Shown here piece by piece: positions 26,234 to 36,942 of a stretch of 64,000 nt of DNA. A program made the position numbers and the translations under genes. Source of the DNA: Reclinomonas americana ATCC 50394 (Eukaryota > Jakobida > Jakobea > Jakobida); NCBI GenBank assembly GCA_048213135.1, contig PS015027.1, positions 43,782 through 107,781 of the forward strand. Direction: 5' to 3'. Every line of letters begins with the position of its first letter. Position 1 is the first letter of the stretch. A model generated the notes under the pieces. The model was not told where the DNA came from and made no database searches. It worked only from the letters and a program-made list of their open reading frames with translations.

Positions 26234-27257
26234 TCAACCCCTCATATTTGAAAGAAAATGTCAATGCTCTCTCTTCTCCTCCTCACTCCTCTTTCTTGTT
26301 GTCGTTGTTTTGTTGTTATTGCTGTGAGAATTCGAGCCACGAGCGATGCCGTGTTGCTCTCTCCACACGATACCAGTCCGTTCTTCCTTCCTCTGCAATG
26401 CTGTCCCCCCCCTGCCCCCCTTTTCAACAACCCTCTCCCCCAATCAATGTATACGGATGCTTTCAGGTTACTCGGTTCACTGTGCATAAACTGCAGCGAC
26501 CCGGCGGGCGGCTCCCTCTAGGTGGAAGGCGGTTGCATAATTCGTCACTTCAGTGGTGTGTCGGCGAGCTGCGAGGGTGGAGGAGAGGGAGGGTGAGAAG
26601 AGAAGGGGGAAGGAGAAGCATGAGCAGCACGCACCTACAGATCACGAGAGAGGGGAGAGAGTAGAGAGAGAGTATATGCAAACAACCATCGCGAGCGAGA
26701 GTACGAAGAACACGACGCAGGACGAGACATGAGAGCAGCCCGGGGAGAGACAGAGCGAAGGGGACTGGAAGCAGCGACTGCACGCAAACTACCATCGAAA
26801 GCGAGAGAGCATGACGTCTGATTGGGAGGTGCTGAAAGCGCAGGATGAGTCACGCGAGCAGCACGGGAGAGACAGAGCTGCACGCAGACACCGGAGTACG
26901 AAGTACACAAGCCGTCCACAAACTGCGGAGGAAAGAGAGAGACATGCAAGCAATGCGGGCAGACAGAGAGAGAGAGCGCGCGCGCGCGAAGGAGGGAGGG
27001 AGGGAGAAAGACAACAAATGAACAACCATCACCAGCAAACGACAAGGGAAGCACGAAGAAGATGAAGCCTATTTGTGAGGCGCTGGACAAGACATGCGAG
27101 CAGCCCGAGGAGGGAAATACAGCGAATGAGACTGACAACTGCGGGCAAGTACGAAAAGCACAACATGGACTGCAAAACGAGGAAAACAGAAAGAGACGAA
27201 AGCGGCAGCACATACAGAGCGAAAGGGAAAAAAGGACACGGTTGGAGGTCTGCAAAC
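26234..27257. repeat. Gene-poor interval with degenerate purine-rich repeats
   Basis: 26234-26640 follows the KNL1 stop and shows pyrimidine-rich, then mixed sequence without a convincing gene. From about 26640 to 27200 a degenerate unit recurs. It includes GAGCAGC(C/A)C(G)GGGAGAGACAGAG, GACATG(A/C)GAGCAGC, CAACCATC and GAGTACGAAG, seen at about 26690-26760, 26850-26950 and 27090-27160. The 3' exon(s) of the minus-strand MIC19-like gene should lie here, but I could not identify a stop-containing exon. Confidence 0.55.
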
Positions 27258-28085
27258 CTTGTTGGCACAGGCAATGAACTCCTTGGCTTTTTGTTGACAG
27301 TCGATAAACGTCTTTCCCTCCTTCAAGCATCCCAGCAGCGCAGAGCGCGCCTCCTGGCATGGAACGTCTCGCACGGGAGCACTGCGAGGGGGGAGGAGGG
27401 GTGAGTGGTGCACGGGGACAACAAAGAGAGAGAGTGTGTGTGCACTGGACAAGGAAATGAGCCTTGAATGCCGGAGATGTGTGACATAGAGCAAAGGAGA
27501 ACAGTGAGATAGAAAGAGATGACACGATCGAAAATGCATGAAGTAAGCGAGGTGAAAAGGCAAGGCAGGATGCGAGAGATGCGCAACAGACTGGACAGTA
27601 CGAGACTTGAACGCCAGAGGGGCAGAAAGAGAGNNNNNNNNNNNNNNNNNNNNNNNNNNNNNNNNNNNNNNNNNNNNNNNNNNNNNNNNNNNNNNNNNNN
27701 NNNNNNNNNNNNNNNNNNNNNNNNNNNNNNNNNNNNNNNNNNNNNNNNNNNNNNNNNNNNNNNNNNNNNNNNNNNNNNNNNGCGAATAAATCACACACGG
27801 ACAACACACTGAAAAAAATGCATGTGATGCGCATCATACCCTCAAATGCATCCTCCAGTTGCGCCTGCACAATCTCCTGCCGTGAGGGCTTGCCTCGCTC
27901 GGGCAACACGTCCACAAAGTCGGGCGTGAACTGCACAAGTGGAGAGAGAGAGAAGAGAGAGAGTAAGTGTGAGTGTGAGTGTGTGTGTGTGTGTGGTGGG
28001 GGGGGGGGGAAGTGTGTGCGAAAGAGTGTATGAGTGAGATATGCAAGTGTGCGTGCAAGTGTCAGAGTGTGTGTGCAAGTGTGTG

Positions 28086-28130
<45 letters not shown>

Positions 28131-28264
28131 TGTGCGTCACACTCTCTCTTTCTCTCTCTTCTCTTACTCACTGCAATTCCACTTCCGCCCTTGGTGAGTG
28201 GTGAGGGCTGTGCGTTGAACTGCACGCGGTCGTCTGCAGACGAGTTTGATCCCGTTGCGCCCAT
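27258..28264 (-). CDS. MIC19/CHCHD3-like MICOS subunit (twin CX9C), 3' end unresolved
   Basis: Mitochondrial inner-membrane organising protein candidate. Exon 1 starts at 28264 with MGATGSNSSADDRVQFN, an N-myristoylation-type MG start followed by a V-x-F motif, as in MIC19 (MGGTTS...RVTF). Exon 2 (about 27935-27840) reads VQFTPDFVDVLPERGKPSRQ. Exon 3 (about 27385-27258) has a CHCH pair: CQEARSALLGC and CQQKAKEFIAC, both CX9C with nine residues between them. The coiled coil usual for MIC19 is short or missing, unless it is lost in the N run at 27634-27781. The gene starts 73 bp from the divergent PGM3 gene. Other twin-CX9C families (COX19- or CMC-like) are possible, but the N-terminus favours MIC19. 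Confidence 0.6.
27634..27781. other. Assembly gap (148 N)
   Basis: N run between exons 2 and 3 of the MIC19-like gene; a coiled-coil exon could be hidden here. Confidence 1.
28080..28130. repeat. (TG)n microsatellite in MIC19 intron
   Basis: About 40 nt of uninterrupted TG on the plus strand, next to a CT tract and a short poly-G run at 27998-28009. It lies in the first intron of the minus-strand MIC19-like gene. Confidence 0.9.
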
Positions 28265-28337
28265 GAGAAACACACGAAAAAAGCACAAGGACATGTCCCC
28301 TTTATGTCCTCTTCTCCTCGCGTTTTCTTCTTGTCGA
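28265..28337. promoter_or_regulatory. Putative bidirectional promoter between MIC19-like gene and PGM3
   Basis: Only 73 bp separate the MIC19-like start codon (28264, minus) from the PGM3 start codon (28338, plus). Both 5' UTRs and core promoters must share or overlap this interval. No TATA box is evident. Inferred from the two start assignments. Confidence 0.5.
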
Positions 28338-28601
28338 ATGAGTGCGGTGTTTGAGGAGGATAAGTACGCGTTGCCGGCGAGTGGCACTCCGCTGCGACCG
28401 AGTGTGTTTGCGTATGGAACTGCGGGGTTTCGGTATGCGGCGAGTGTGTTGACGGGAGTCGGAGTGCGTGTGGGCGCGGTGGCCGCGGCGAGGGCGAGGG
28501 TGTTGGCGCGGGAGAGAGGTGAGGAGGAGAAGGGGAGGAGAAGGGGAGGAGATGGGGAGGAGAAGGGGAGGAGAGAGACAACTGGTAGTGTAGTCACACA
28601 A

Positions 28602-28644
<43 letters not shown>

Positions 28645-31275
28645 CTCTTACACACACTTACACACACGCACAGAGAGAGAGAACGTCTTGAATGCCGTGA
28701 TTGCATGCATTGCTTGCATCCTCACAGACTCCTCTCCCTTTCTCAACACACACACACACACATTCACAAAGAGACACTCCACTGATGCTCTCTCTTTCTC
28801 TCTCTCTCACTCGCTCACCCACCCACACACCACTGTGAGAGAGAATGCCGTGATTTGCATGCATTCATTCTCCGTTTCTCTCTTTCCCTGTCCCCCTCTC
28901 TTCCAGGCGGCTCCCCCGTGTGCGTCGGCGTAATGATCACGGCGTCGCACAATGCACCGCGCGACAACGGCTTCAAGATTGTGGATGCCGACGGCGGCAT
29001 GCTGCATGCGTCGTGGGAGGCGGTGGCGACGCGTGTGGCCAATGCTGGCACGGCACGCGAGGTGGAGGCTGTGTTGTCGGAGATGTTGCCCGTGGGGGGC
29101 GAGCCGGTGTTTGGTGGTGACCAGTCGCAGGTGTGATGTGCACGGGGGAGAGGAGAAACGCAAGAGTGTCTCATGTTGCTTGCNNNNNNNNNNNNNNNNN
29201 NNNAGGCGGTGGTCATGGTGGCGCGCGATACACGGCCGTCGGGCAAGTTGCTGGCGGAAGTGATCAAGGCCGGTGCGGAGGCTGTGGGTGCGCGTGTGCA
29301 CGTGGTGGCGCAGCCGATTACGACGCCGGAGTTGCACTGGCGTGTGGCGCGATGGAATGAGGGAGTGGACGATCGCGAGGATGATGAGGCCGGGTCGATT
29401 GCGTTTGAGGAGACTCTGGTGAATGCGTTCCGGGAGCTGGTGGGCGAGCATGCACCGGCCCCGCCGGCGCGAATTGTGGTCGACGCTGCGGATGGAGTCG
29501 GTGGACCGCGACTGCGCTCGATCGCGGNNNNNNNNNNNNNNNNNNNNNNNNNNNNNNNNNNNNNNNNNNNNNNNNNNNNNNNNNNNNNNNNNNNNNNNNN
29601 NNNNNNNNNNNNNNNNNNNNNNNNNNNNNNNNNNNNNNNNNNNNNNNNNNNNNNNNNNNNNNNNNNNNNNNNNNNNNNNNNNNNNNNNNNNNNNNNNNNN
29701 NNNNNNNNNNNNNNNNNNNNNNNNNNNNNNNNNNNNNNNNNNNNNNNNNNNNNNNNNNNNNNNNNNNNNNNNNNNNNNNNNNNNNNNNNNNNNNNNNNNN
29801 NNNNNNNNNNNNNNNNNNNNNNNNNNNNNNNNNNNNNNACCGGCTGCGCGCGCTCGAGTTGCTCGATGTGGTGATTGTCAATGACGGATGTGGCGATGGT
29901 GCCGAGGAGATGGTTCGTGCGAGTGAGACAAGAATTATGAAAAAAAGGAAACGATATGTGTGTGAGAGAGAGCTTGTAATCTCTCTATCTCTCTCTCTCT
30001 CTCTCTTGTGTCATCTCTTTCTCTGCGTGTGTGTGTGTGTGTCATGTTGAATGTCGTTCACGTTGGCGTCGTATATTGCATGTTATTTGACTCTCTCTCT
30101 CTCTCCCTCTTCCCCTTTTCGCAGCTGAATGTCAATGCTGGAGCCGAACACGTGCACAAGACGCAATCGTGGCCGCGACAACTGGCCACCGCCATGGAGC
30201 GGTCGCTGGCCGCCATTGGGGTGGAAGCGATTGCGGAACACGGCGCGGGTTCGGCGGGCCTCGCTCGCAGTGACAGTCTCGCCGCGGCGCCGGCCTCTGT
30301 TCTTCTGGCAGCAAGCCTCGACGGCGATGCCGATCGCGTAATGTGCATGGACCTCGCCAGTGCAGACGGTAGCGTGTCTCTCCCTCGCGTCAAGTGTGGT
30401 GATGACCTTCCCGGCTCACCACTTGCTTGTCAATGATGTGCAGGCGAGCCACTTACCGTGCTCGACGGCGACTACATGGCTGTGCTGCTGGCCGCCTTTG
30501 TGGTGCGCCAGCTCAAGGCCGCCGGCGTGCTGGTGGTCAAGGAGTCGGAGGCGGCGGCTTCCGACCGTGCTCTGTCGGTCGGCGTGGTGCACACGGCCTA
30601 CACCAATGGTGCCGCGGTGCAGTACCTGCGCGAGGTGGTGAACGTGGACACGGCGTGCGTGCCGACGGGTGTGAAGCATCTGCATGCTCGCGCACACCAC
30701 TACGACATTGGTGAGTGCGCACTCGCGTTTGGAGAGGCCTCGCTCCTCTCTCATTCTTTTTTGCCGACGATCTCCTCCTCCATGCAGGTGTGTACTTTGA
30801 GCCGAATGGACACGGCACGGTGCTGTTCTCCACCCGTGCACAGCGTGTGCTGGCCGACGGCGGAGATGCGGTGGCGAGCGTGCGTGCTCTGTCGCAGTTG
30901 TTCAACCAGTACACTGGGTGTGCGATTGCCGATCTGCTGGCCCTGGTTGGTGTGCTGCTCTGCGAGGGCCTGTCGATTGGTGCCTGGAAGCAGATGTACG
31001 CGCCGCGCTGCTCCACGCTGCTGCGTGTCGAGGTGCATGATCGCTCTGTGGTGCGCACAACGTCGGACGAGCAGACGGTGGTGGAGCCGCCGGATCTGCA
31101 GCCCCGACTCGATGCCATCATTCACGAAATCGGAGGCCCGGGAGCGCGTGCATTTGTGCGTCCCAGCGGCACAGAGGACGTGGTGCGTGTGTATGCCGAG
31201 GCAGAGACGCAGCCGTTGGCCGACGCCCTCGGTGCAGCGCTGTGTGAGAGTGTGCGATCGCGACTCGGGTCATGA
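28338..31275 (+). CDS. PGM3: Phosphoacetylglucosamine mutase
   Basis: Converts GlcNAc-6-phosphate to GlcNAc-1-phosphate on the route to UDP-GlcNAc. Start ATG 28338 ([12 protein letters not shown]). N-terminal FAYGTAGFR precedes the catalytic serine loop [16 protein letters not shown] (about 28930-28975). The substrate-side block [13 protein letters not shown] follows at 29208. The metal loop is [14 protein letters not shown] at about 30315-30355. The sugar loop is [16 protein letters not shown] (30787-30835), where the family usually has EANGHGT. The phosphate loop is [18 protein letters not shown] (31152-31205), and the stop is at 31275. Also present is [15 protein letters not shown], the conserved joint before the sugar loop. 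N runs at 29184-29203 (intron) and 29528-29838 (exon and intron) remove part of domain 2. All readable contigs keep the same orientation. The protein ends 110 nt from the convergent GH125 gene. Confidence 0.95.
29184..29203. other. Assembly gap (20 N)
   Basis: N run in a PGM3 intron, just before the acceptor AG of the exon starting [11 protein letters not shown]. Confidence 1.
29528..29838. other. Assembly gap (311 N)
   Basis: N run in PGM3, removing part of domain 2 after [18 protein letters not shown]. Confidence 1.
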
Positions 31276-31384
31276 GTGGAGATGGGGGAATGAATGTCGG
31301 GGAGTGTTTGTGTTGTTAGAATAAGGGGGAAGAGGAGAGAAACAATGGTACATGAAAGAAAAACAACCAGCACACACATTGCCA
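31276..31384. other. Short convergent intergenic region
   Basis: 109 nt between the stop codons of PGM3 (plus) and the GH125 gene (minus). It must hold both 3' UTRs and poly(A) signals. GAATAAGG at about 31319 is a weak poly(A)-like element for PGM3. Confidence 0.6.
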
Positions 31385-33689
31385 TCACTGATTGTCGAGC
31401 AGGTGCGAGCCACTGCGGAAAATGATGCTGGGGAAGCGGTCGGCAATGTCAAAAATCAGCTCACCGAACAGGCCTGGGCACAAGCGGTGAGCGGTTTGAG
31501 GGAGATGGACAAAGAGAGGCTAGTACAACACACCATTGGCCCAAGCGAACCACGATCGCGTGTAGTTCTGCGGATCGTCCTTCCAGTACGATTCGTGCAT
31601 GAAACCCGTGCCGTCGGCACTGTTCAGCAGCGTCTGCAGCAGCAGCGACACCTCATCCTGGTCGTCGCTTGTCATGGCCTGCGCGGGTGGAAGGAGGGGA
31701 GGCGTGAGAAGGAGAGCGATGAAGGGGATGGGAAAGGAGGCTGAGAATCACAGCGTGGTGCACAGTGATGAATGCAGATGTGTGCTGATTGGTGACCTGC
31801 TATGATCCCATGTCGAGAGCAGCACAAACCTGGACAATGAGAGCAATCGGCCAGATGTTGCCGGCACGAGTGTGGAACGAACCAATGCCGGTGCCGGCCA
31901 GGCCCGAGTAAAAGTACTGCGACAGACGATGAGTCTGCTGTGTGTACTGCGACAAGTGACCACGACTCACGGGGTTCGTGTACGGCGACAGCAGCAACTG
32001 GCGTGTGTTGCGGTACACAATGTCGGTGCGATTCAGGAAGCCGAGGAGCGGCAGTGCCATGAGCTGTACCGCATGGTGAATACGCAACGCAATTTCCACG
32101 AGCGAGATGAAGAAACGAACCGACGGCACATTGGCATCGTCCATGAACACCTGTGCACAACCAGTTCACATCAACTCACGAAAGATAACACACAGCTGCA
32201 GGCAACCGACCTTGTTGTAAAAGCCGTCCACCTGTCGCCTGCGTGTCAGTCGGAGGAATTGCACATGAATGGCGAGCGCTGATGGAAAGAACCTCGTAAA
32301 AGTACACACGCTTGTCTGGTCCCGGCAACGCGTCGTGGTTGCCGACACAGTTTTGCTGAATAGCGTAGTTCAGGTTGCCGGCGAGAGTCAGGGCCGACTT
32401 GGCCAACGCAGCACCATTCGGAATCAAGTTGGCGATGCGAGCGGCATTGCTGAGCCCGACGGCCATCATGGCATTCGCCGGGCAAAAGTACGGGAAAATG
32501 TGATTGTCATCGGAGGGGCGATAGGCGCTCTTGGCTGCGTGGGAACAGAGAAGCGGTAGGAATGAGGGGAATTCAAGGAGAGCACCAGCAAGAAGAGTAA
32601 AGCCGCACCGAGACCACATCGCCGACCGGGCAGGCCGACGCCGTACTGCTGATCGTCGTACTGGTAGGGCGCAACGCAACCATGCTACATCGAGAATCGC
32701 GTGAGTAACCCGGAGTGTTGTCGTGGCACGCTGCACACCAGCAGCGCCGCAACTCCAGTCTCCTGCTCCACGGTGCCGGGCATCTGTGCGTACACAGTGT
32801 CGATCACCAGCTGCACAGCTTGTGCCCACTCGGGTGACGTGAAAGGGCGCAAATCCTTGCCCCCGGTGGCATCAAAGTAGCCGGCACTCAGACGGAGGAA
32901 GCTGGCCAGTGTGTCGAGCTCGTACTTGCCCCTGTTGTCGAGGGTGTGAGTGGAAGCTGAATGTTTTGCTGCTGCTGCTGCGATGTAATGCAACACGCAA
33001 CTCCCACACAATCGGCGTCAGCGGAGGGACTCGGCGAGGCGCACCGACATTGTAGGCAGCATCGTTGGCGGCGTAGTTGAATGCTGTTGGAAAAAACTAC
33101 AGGTGAGCAGCAACGTGATGAGAGAAAGAGAGAAACTATTATGCGCACCATTGGCATACGGGTCGTGGAGCACGTTGTTGGCCTGGCGGTGAATCAGACC
33201 GCGGATCATGGTCGCCAGCTTGTCATCCTGCTGCACGAAGCGCAGATAGGGCCATACCTGTTGCGGTGGAGAGGAGTGAGAAACAGCAGAGAGCGTAGAC
33301 ACAGGGAAGGCGCAGGCGCAGACAGACGAAACTTGGTTCATCGAGTCGCGGCCCCACATAGCGGGAATGTCACCTGCACAATGGAGTGTGAGAGGGGCGG
33401 GTGCTCGTGACCAGCATTGTAGAGCACACTGACCAGTGATGACAAACTGTGAAGCGCAATGCGAGTGAGATATATGACAACTTGCAACGCTGCTTGACGA
33501 CAAAAACGTACCGCGTCTGGCGTCGTGTAGTCCACGTGCGAGACGGTGGTGTCCAGCGTGTTGGGGAAGCAGTTGGAGAACAGCTGCGAGGAGGACAAGG
33601 TGAAAGGGTTGGGGCAAGAATGGGACTGTCGGGGAATTCGGAGGCACCCACCGTGGCGAGGTTTGGGTCCTTCATCTTGCTGGTCATTT
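31385..33689 (-). CDS. Glycoside hydrolase family 125 (exo-alpha-1,6-mannosidase), 5' exons unresolved
   Basis: Metal-independent alpha-mannosidase family (formerly DUF1237). Blocks in order on the minus strand: EMTSKMKDPNLATV and LFSNCFPNTLDTTV (33689-33540); GDIPAMWGRDSMNQV (about 33330-33372); VWPYLRFVQQDDKL and NNVLHDPYAN (33165-33260); KYELDTLASFLRLSAGYF (about 32875-32925); IFPYFCPANAMMAVGL (32455-32500); VFMDDANVPS (about 32125-32155); LLALPLLGFLNRTDIVYRNT (about 32010-32065); GTGIGSFHTRAGNIWPIAL (31835-31890); GTGFMHESYWKDDPQNYTRS then WFAWANG (31535-31615); stop at 31385. These cover essentially the whole catalytic (alpha/alpha)6 barrel. One oddity is Gly in MW-G-RDS where the family normally has Leu. 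The start codon and any signal peptide should lie upstream, in or beyond the minisatellite and gap at 33693-34574. Confidence 0.9.
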
Positions 33690-33692
33690 CTG

Positions 33693-34554
33693 CACAGGAA
33701 AGGGAAAGGGGAATGACAAGGGGAATGAGAGGAGGAACGAGAAGGGGGGAACGAGGAGGGGAATGAGAAGGGGAACGAGAAGGGGAAGAGAAGGGGAACA
33801 ACAAGGGGAAAGGTCAAGGGGAACGACAAGGGGAATGACAAGGGGGATGACAAGGGGGATGACAAGGGGGATGACAAGGGGATTGACAAGGGGAATGACA
33901 AGGGGAATGACAAGGGGATTGACAAGGGGAATGACAAGGGGAATGACAAGGGGAACGAGGAGGGGAACGAGGAGGGGAACGAGAAGGGGAATGACAACGG
34001 GAATGACAACGGGAATGACAACGGGAATGACAACGGGAATGACAACGGGAATGACAACGGGAATGACAACGGGAATGACAACGGGAATGACAACGGGAAT
34101 GACAACGGGAATGACAACGGGGGGAGTGACACGGGGAATGACAACGGGAATGACAACGGGAATGACAAGGGGAATGCCAAGGGGAATGACAAGGGGAATG
34201 ACAAGGGGAATGACAAGGGGAATGACAAGGGGAATGACAAGGGGAATGACAAGGGGAATGACAAGGGGAATGACAAGGGGAATGACAAGGGGAACGAGGA
34301 GGAGAATGACGAGGAGAATGACGACAAGGGGGGAGTGACAAGGGGGGAGTGACAAGGGGGGAATGACAAGGGGGGAATGACAAGGGGGGAATGACAAGGG
34401 GGGAATGAATGACAAGGGGGGAGTGACATGGGGAAGGGGGGAATGACAAGGGGGGAGTGACAAGGGGGGAGTGAGAAGGGGGGAGTGAGAAGGGGGGAGT
34501 GAGAAGGGGGGAATGACAAGGGGAATGACAAGGGGAACGAGAAGAGGCACGAGA
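33693..34554. repeat. 12-bp minisatellite (GGGAATGACAAG)n
   Basis: About 860 nt of tandem GGGAATGACAAG/GGGAATGACAAC, with related blocks (GAGGAGGGGAAC; GGGGGGAGTGACAAG, 15-16 bp) at both ends. It shows homogenised sub-blocks: an AAC-type run at about 33990-34155 and an AAG-type run at about 34160-34290. It ends at a 20-N gap (34555-34574). Because the period is divisible by three, it is open in several frames on both strands (MTRG; PLSF), which is not evidence of coding. It appears to sit in an intron or 5' region of the minus-strand GH125 gene: a splice acceptor (CTGTGCAG) lies between the array and the first confident exon. Confidence 0.95.
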
Positions 34555-34574
34555 NNNNNNNNNNNNNNNNNNNN
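34555..34574. other. Assembly gap (20 N)
   Basis: N run at the right edge of the 12-bp minisatellite. Confidence 1.
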
Positions 34575-36432
34575 TTGTGAGCAACGAATGTGTGTCTAGA
34601 AATCCCAACGTGTCCTCCGTCGACGAAGGGGACGTCGTAGTGGCACACTTCTCTCTGAAAGGCGCCCTCTGCGTATGGGTATGGCAACAGATAGTATAAC
34701 CAACGATCGCCGGTGAGAAAATGCTTGCTTAAGATTAATCAACGAAGAGAGCGCATCATGTTTCATTCAACAGCTTTTCTCTCTCTCTCTCTGCTCAGTC
34801 GTCAGGCAGAGCGATTCCGGCGAGCTGCGACAACAGAAGCAACGAAGAAGCAGTGAGCATGCACGTTACACACAACGCCCACACTCTTCTCCCACCCTTG
34901 TGCTTAAAAGAGATAGAGAGCTTTCAGATCAGAATCTTGTCGCCTTTTCATATCATCGGATGGCGGCACACACATTGGGGCGGCGTGCCGTTCTCCACCC
35001 TACTAAGGTGTCCTAAGAGACAATTCATCATCGAAAGAAGAATAAGGAGAAGAACTTCTGCACCCTCCCCTCTCCTACCCCACACATACAAACATGAAAA
35101 CTCACCAGACGATTTGTCGCTCACGCAGTCGAGAAGGCCACCATCAACCTGCATCATCATCATCAACACGAGTGAGGCCAATCGTGCACAAACGCGGGCA
35201 GGAAAGAGTCAATAGTGGTGCAGAAGGCCGTGGAAAGACAAGCGTGCTCAGGTTCTTGACACAAGGTTCGTATCATTGGGCGCGCAAACACCCATTCTAA
35301 ACATGCTGGGATCAAGAAAGAAACTCATCATTGGTCTCTCTATTCTGCTGCCTTCCGCCTTGTTTCTCTCGTTGGAGGCAAGAAAGAGTGTGCACGAAGG
35401 AAAACACTCACCATCGCAGCAGGTCGACACGCGGCTTACCGGGGTCGACACATCACGCGTTCACATGCCTAATGCAACAAAAAAACGAGTCAGCAACCAC
35501 GCTCGGAGGCGGAGGGAGAAAAGGAAACAAAGGAGGAGTGGGGAATTATCAGATCGAGGATTCGTTATGCATTTAGAAGTTTTTGCATGGAGGCATGCGC
35601 CCCTCAAACTAATGCAGTTCATCATGTAACATGAGGGAAGAGAAGGAAAAGGGAAGCGAGAGAGATGAAGAAAAAAAGAGGCGGGAAAAACACTCACCGA
35701 GATAATGCAATGGCTTCACGGCACTGCGTCGACAATAAAAAAGAGCACACACACACACGTGTCAGTGTCTTGCGGCAGCAATGGCGGTGCAGTGCAGATG
35801 GGGGGAAAAGAGGGGGATGGGCACAGCACACACGCGTGTCTCAGTTTAGCATACGGTTTCGCAGCACAGATAGTCAGACTAGAGGTGTCAAACGTTTTTC
35901 TTCGTCATTGAGCTTATGTGCATGTGTGTGCTCGTGCGTGTGGAAGGAGAGACAAGGGAGAAAGGGGCAAAGAAGGGGAGAAAAACTCACCGCATGATGC
36001 ACATGGTCGACACACGCGACTTTTTTCGTTCAGCGCGCGCGCACGTGGTTGCAGCGCCGCATGCCGCAGAGTGGAGGCACTCGCGTTGTTGCAGTGGGCC
36101 TCGTGGTGGAGGTGCACGAAGGGGGAGCGCGTCAGCAGAGACTCATGGCTCAGCAAGGGGAAGAAAAAAGAGATTGGTCCAACGGAACGGACCGTGGATT
36201 CCTGCCCACTACGAAACGGTCTTTTTTTACCGTATTTCGCGCACTCTACACGCTGTTGCTTCATCGACGACCCAGCTTGTTGCGACAACCAACGTTGACG
36301 CCGGTGCGTGCATGTGCACATATGTGTGCGTTTGTCATCATCTCACGCACATATATGCATGTGGTTTTTTCGCGCGCATTTAGTCTTCCTCGTTGCACCT
36401 CTCTGCATCGCAGAACACTGTGCACACGACAT
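34575..36432. other. Unresolved region; possible small exons on the minus strand
   Basis: No recognisable protein family. A minus-strand open segment at 34576-34720 reads plausibly (PYPYAEGAFQREVCHYDVPF) with GC-rich third positions, but it matches nothing I know. Four minus-strand splice-donor-like sites (plus strand CTCACC preceded by purine-rich DNA) occur at 35101, 35407, 35693 and 35986, spaced 286-306 nt apart. Each is followed on the plus strand by GTCGAC-containing or related sequence. They could be 5' exons of the GH125 gene. A plus-strand ATG at 35304 opens a short hydrophobic peptide (MLGSRKKLIIGLSILLPSAL) with no other support. Confidence 0.4.
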
Positions 36433-36894
36433 ATGAGTACACACCCGCCGCGTTGTAGTGCCACTTGGCTCCGGCACCGGCGCCACACGCGTATGCCAGC
36501 ATGCGTATTGACCACAGCGCTGGTGCGGGTCTTGATCAGCTCTCTCGTGCTGCTGACCGCCTGCGCTGCCGTGTCGGCGCTGCCACACACACCACAATAT
36601 CATTCCGCCACTGTGGGTGAGTCTCTAGAGCTCTGCGTACTGCAGAATCTGGAGGCGGTGGTGATTGCGTGGTTGATGATGACTCAGAGAACTCCACAGG
36701 TCCTCCTATTCTTCTTCTTCTGCTGCCTCTCCTCCTCCTCCTCCTCCTCCTCTCTCTCTTCTTCTTCTTCTTCTTCTTCTTCTTCTTCTTCTTCTTCTTC
36801 TTCTTCTTCTTCTTCTTCTTCTTCTTCTTCTTCTTCGTTCGTTCGTTCGTTCGTTCGTTCGTTCGTTCGTTCGTTCGTTCGTTCGTTCGTTCGT

Positions 36895-36942
<48 letters not shown>

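Noticed and set aside
26635-28140. 501-codon minus ORF rich in Ser/His/Cys
   Set aside because: It crosses an N run and is mostly CT- and CA-repeat translation. Only the MIC19-like exons within the region are convincing, and they use several frames.
33684-34687. Repetitive ORFs (MTRG, PLSF, CHSP repeats) in the 12-bp minisatellite
   Set aside because: The period is divisible by three, so both strands are open in several frames. There is no start, splice or composition support, and an acceptor separates the array from the GH125 exons.
35304-35448. Plus-strand signal-anchor-like peptide starting MLGSRKKLIIG
   Set aside because: It is short, with no homology and no downstream exon found; hydrophobic runs of this size are common by chance.
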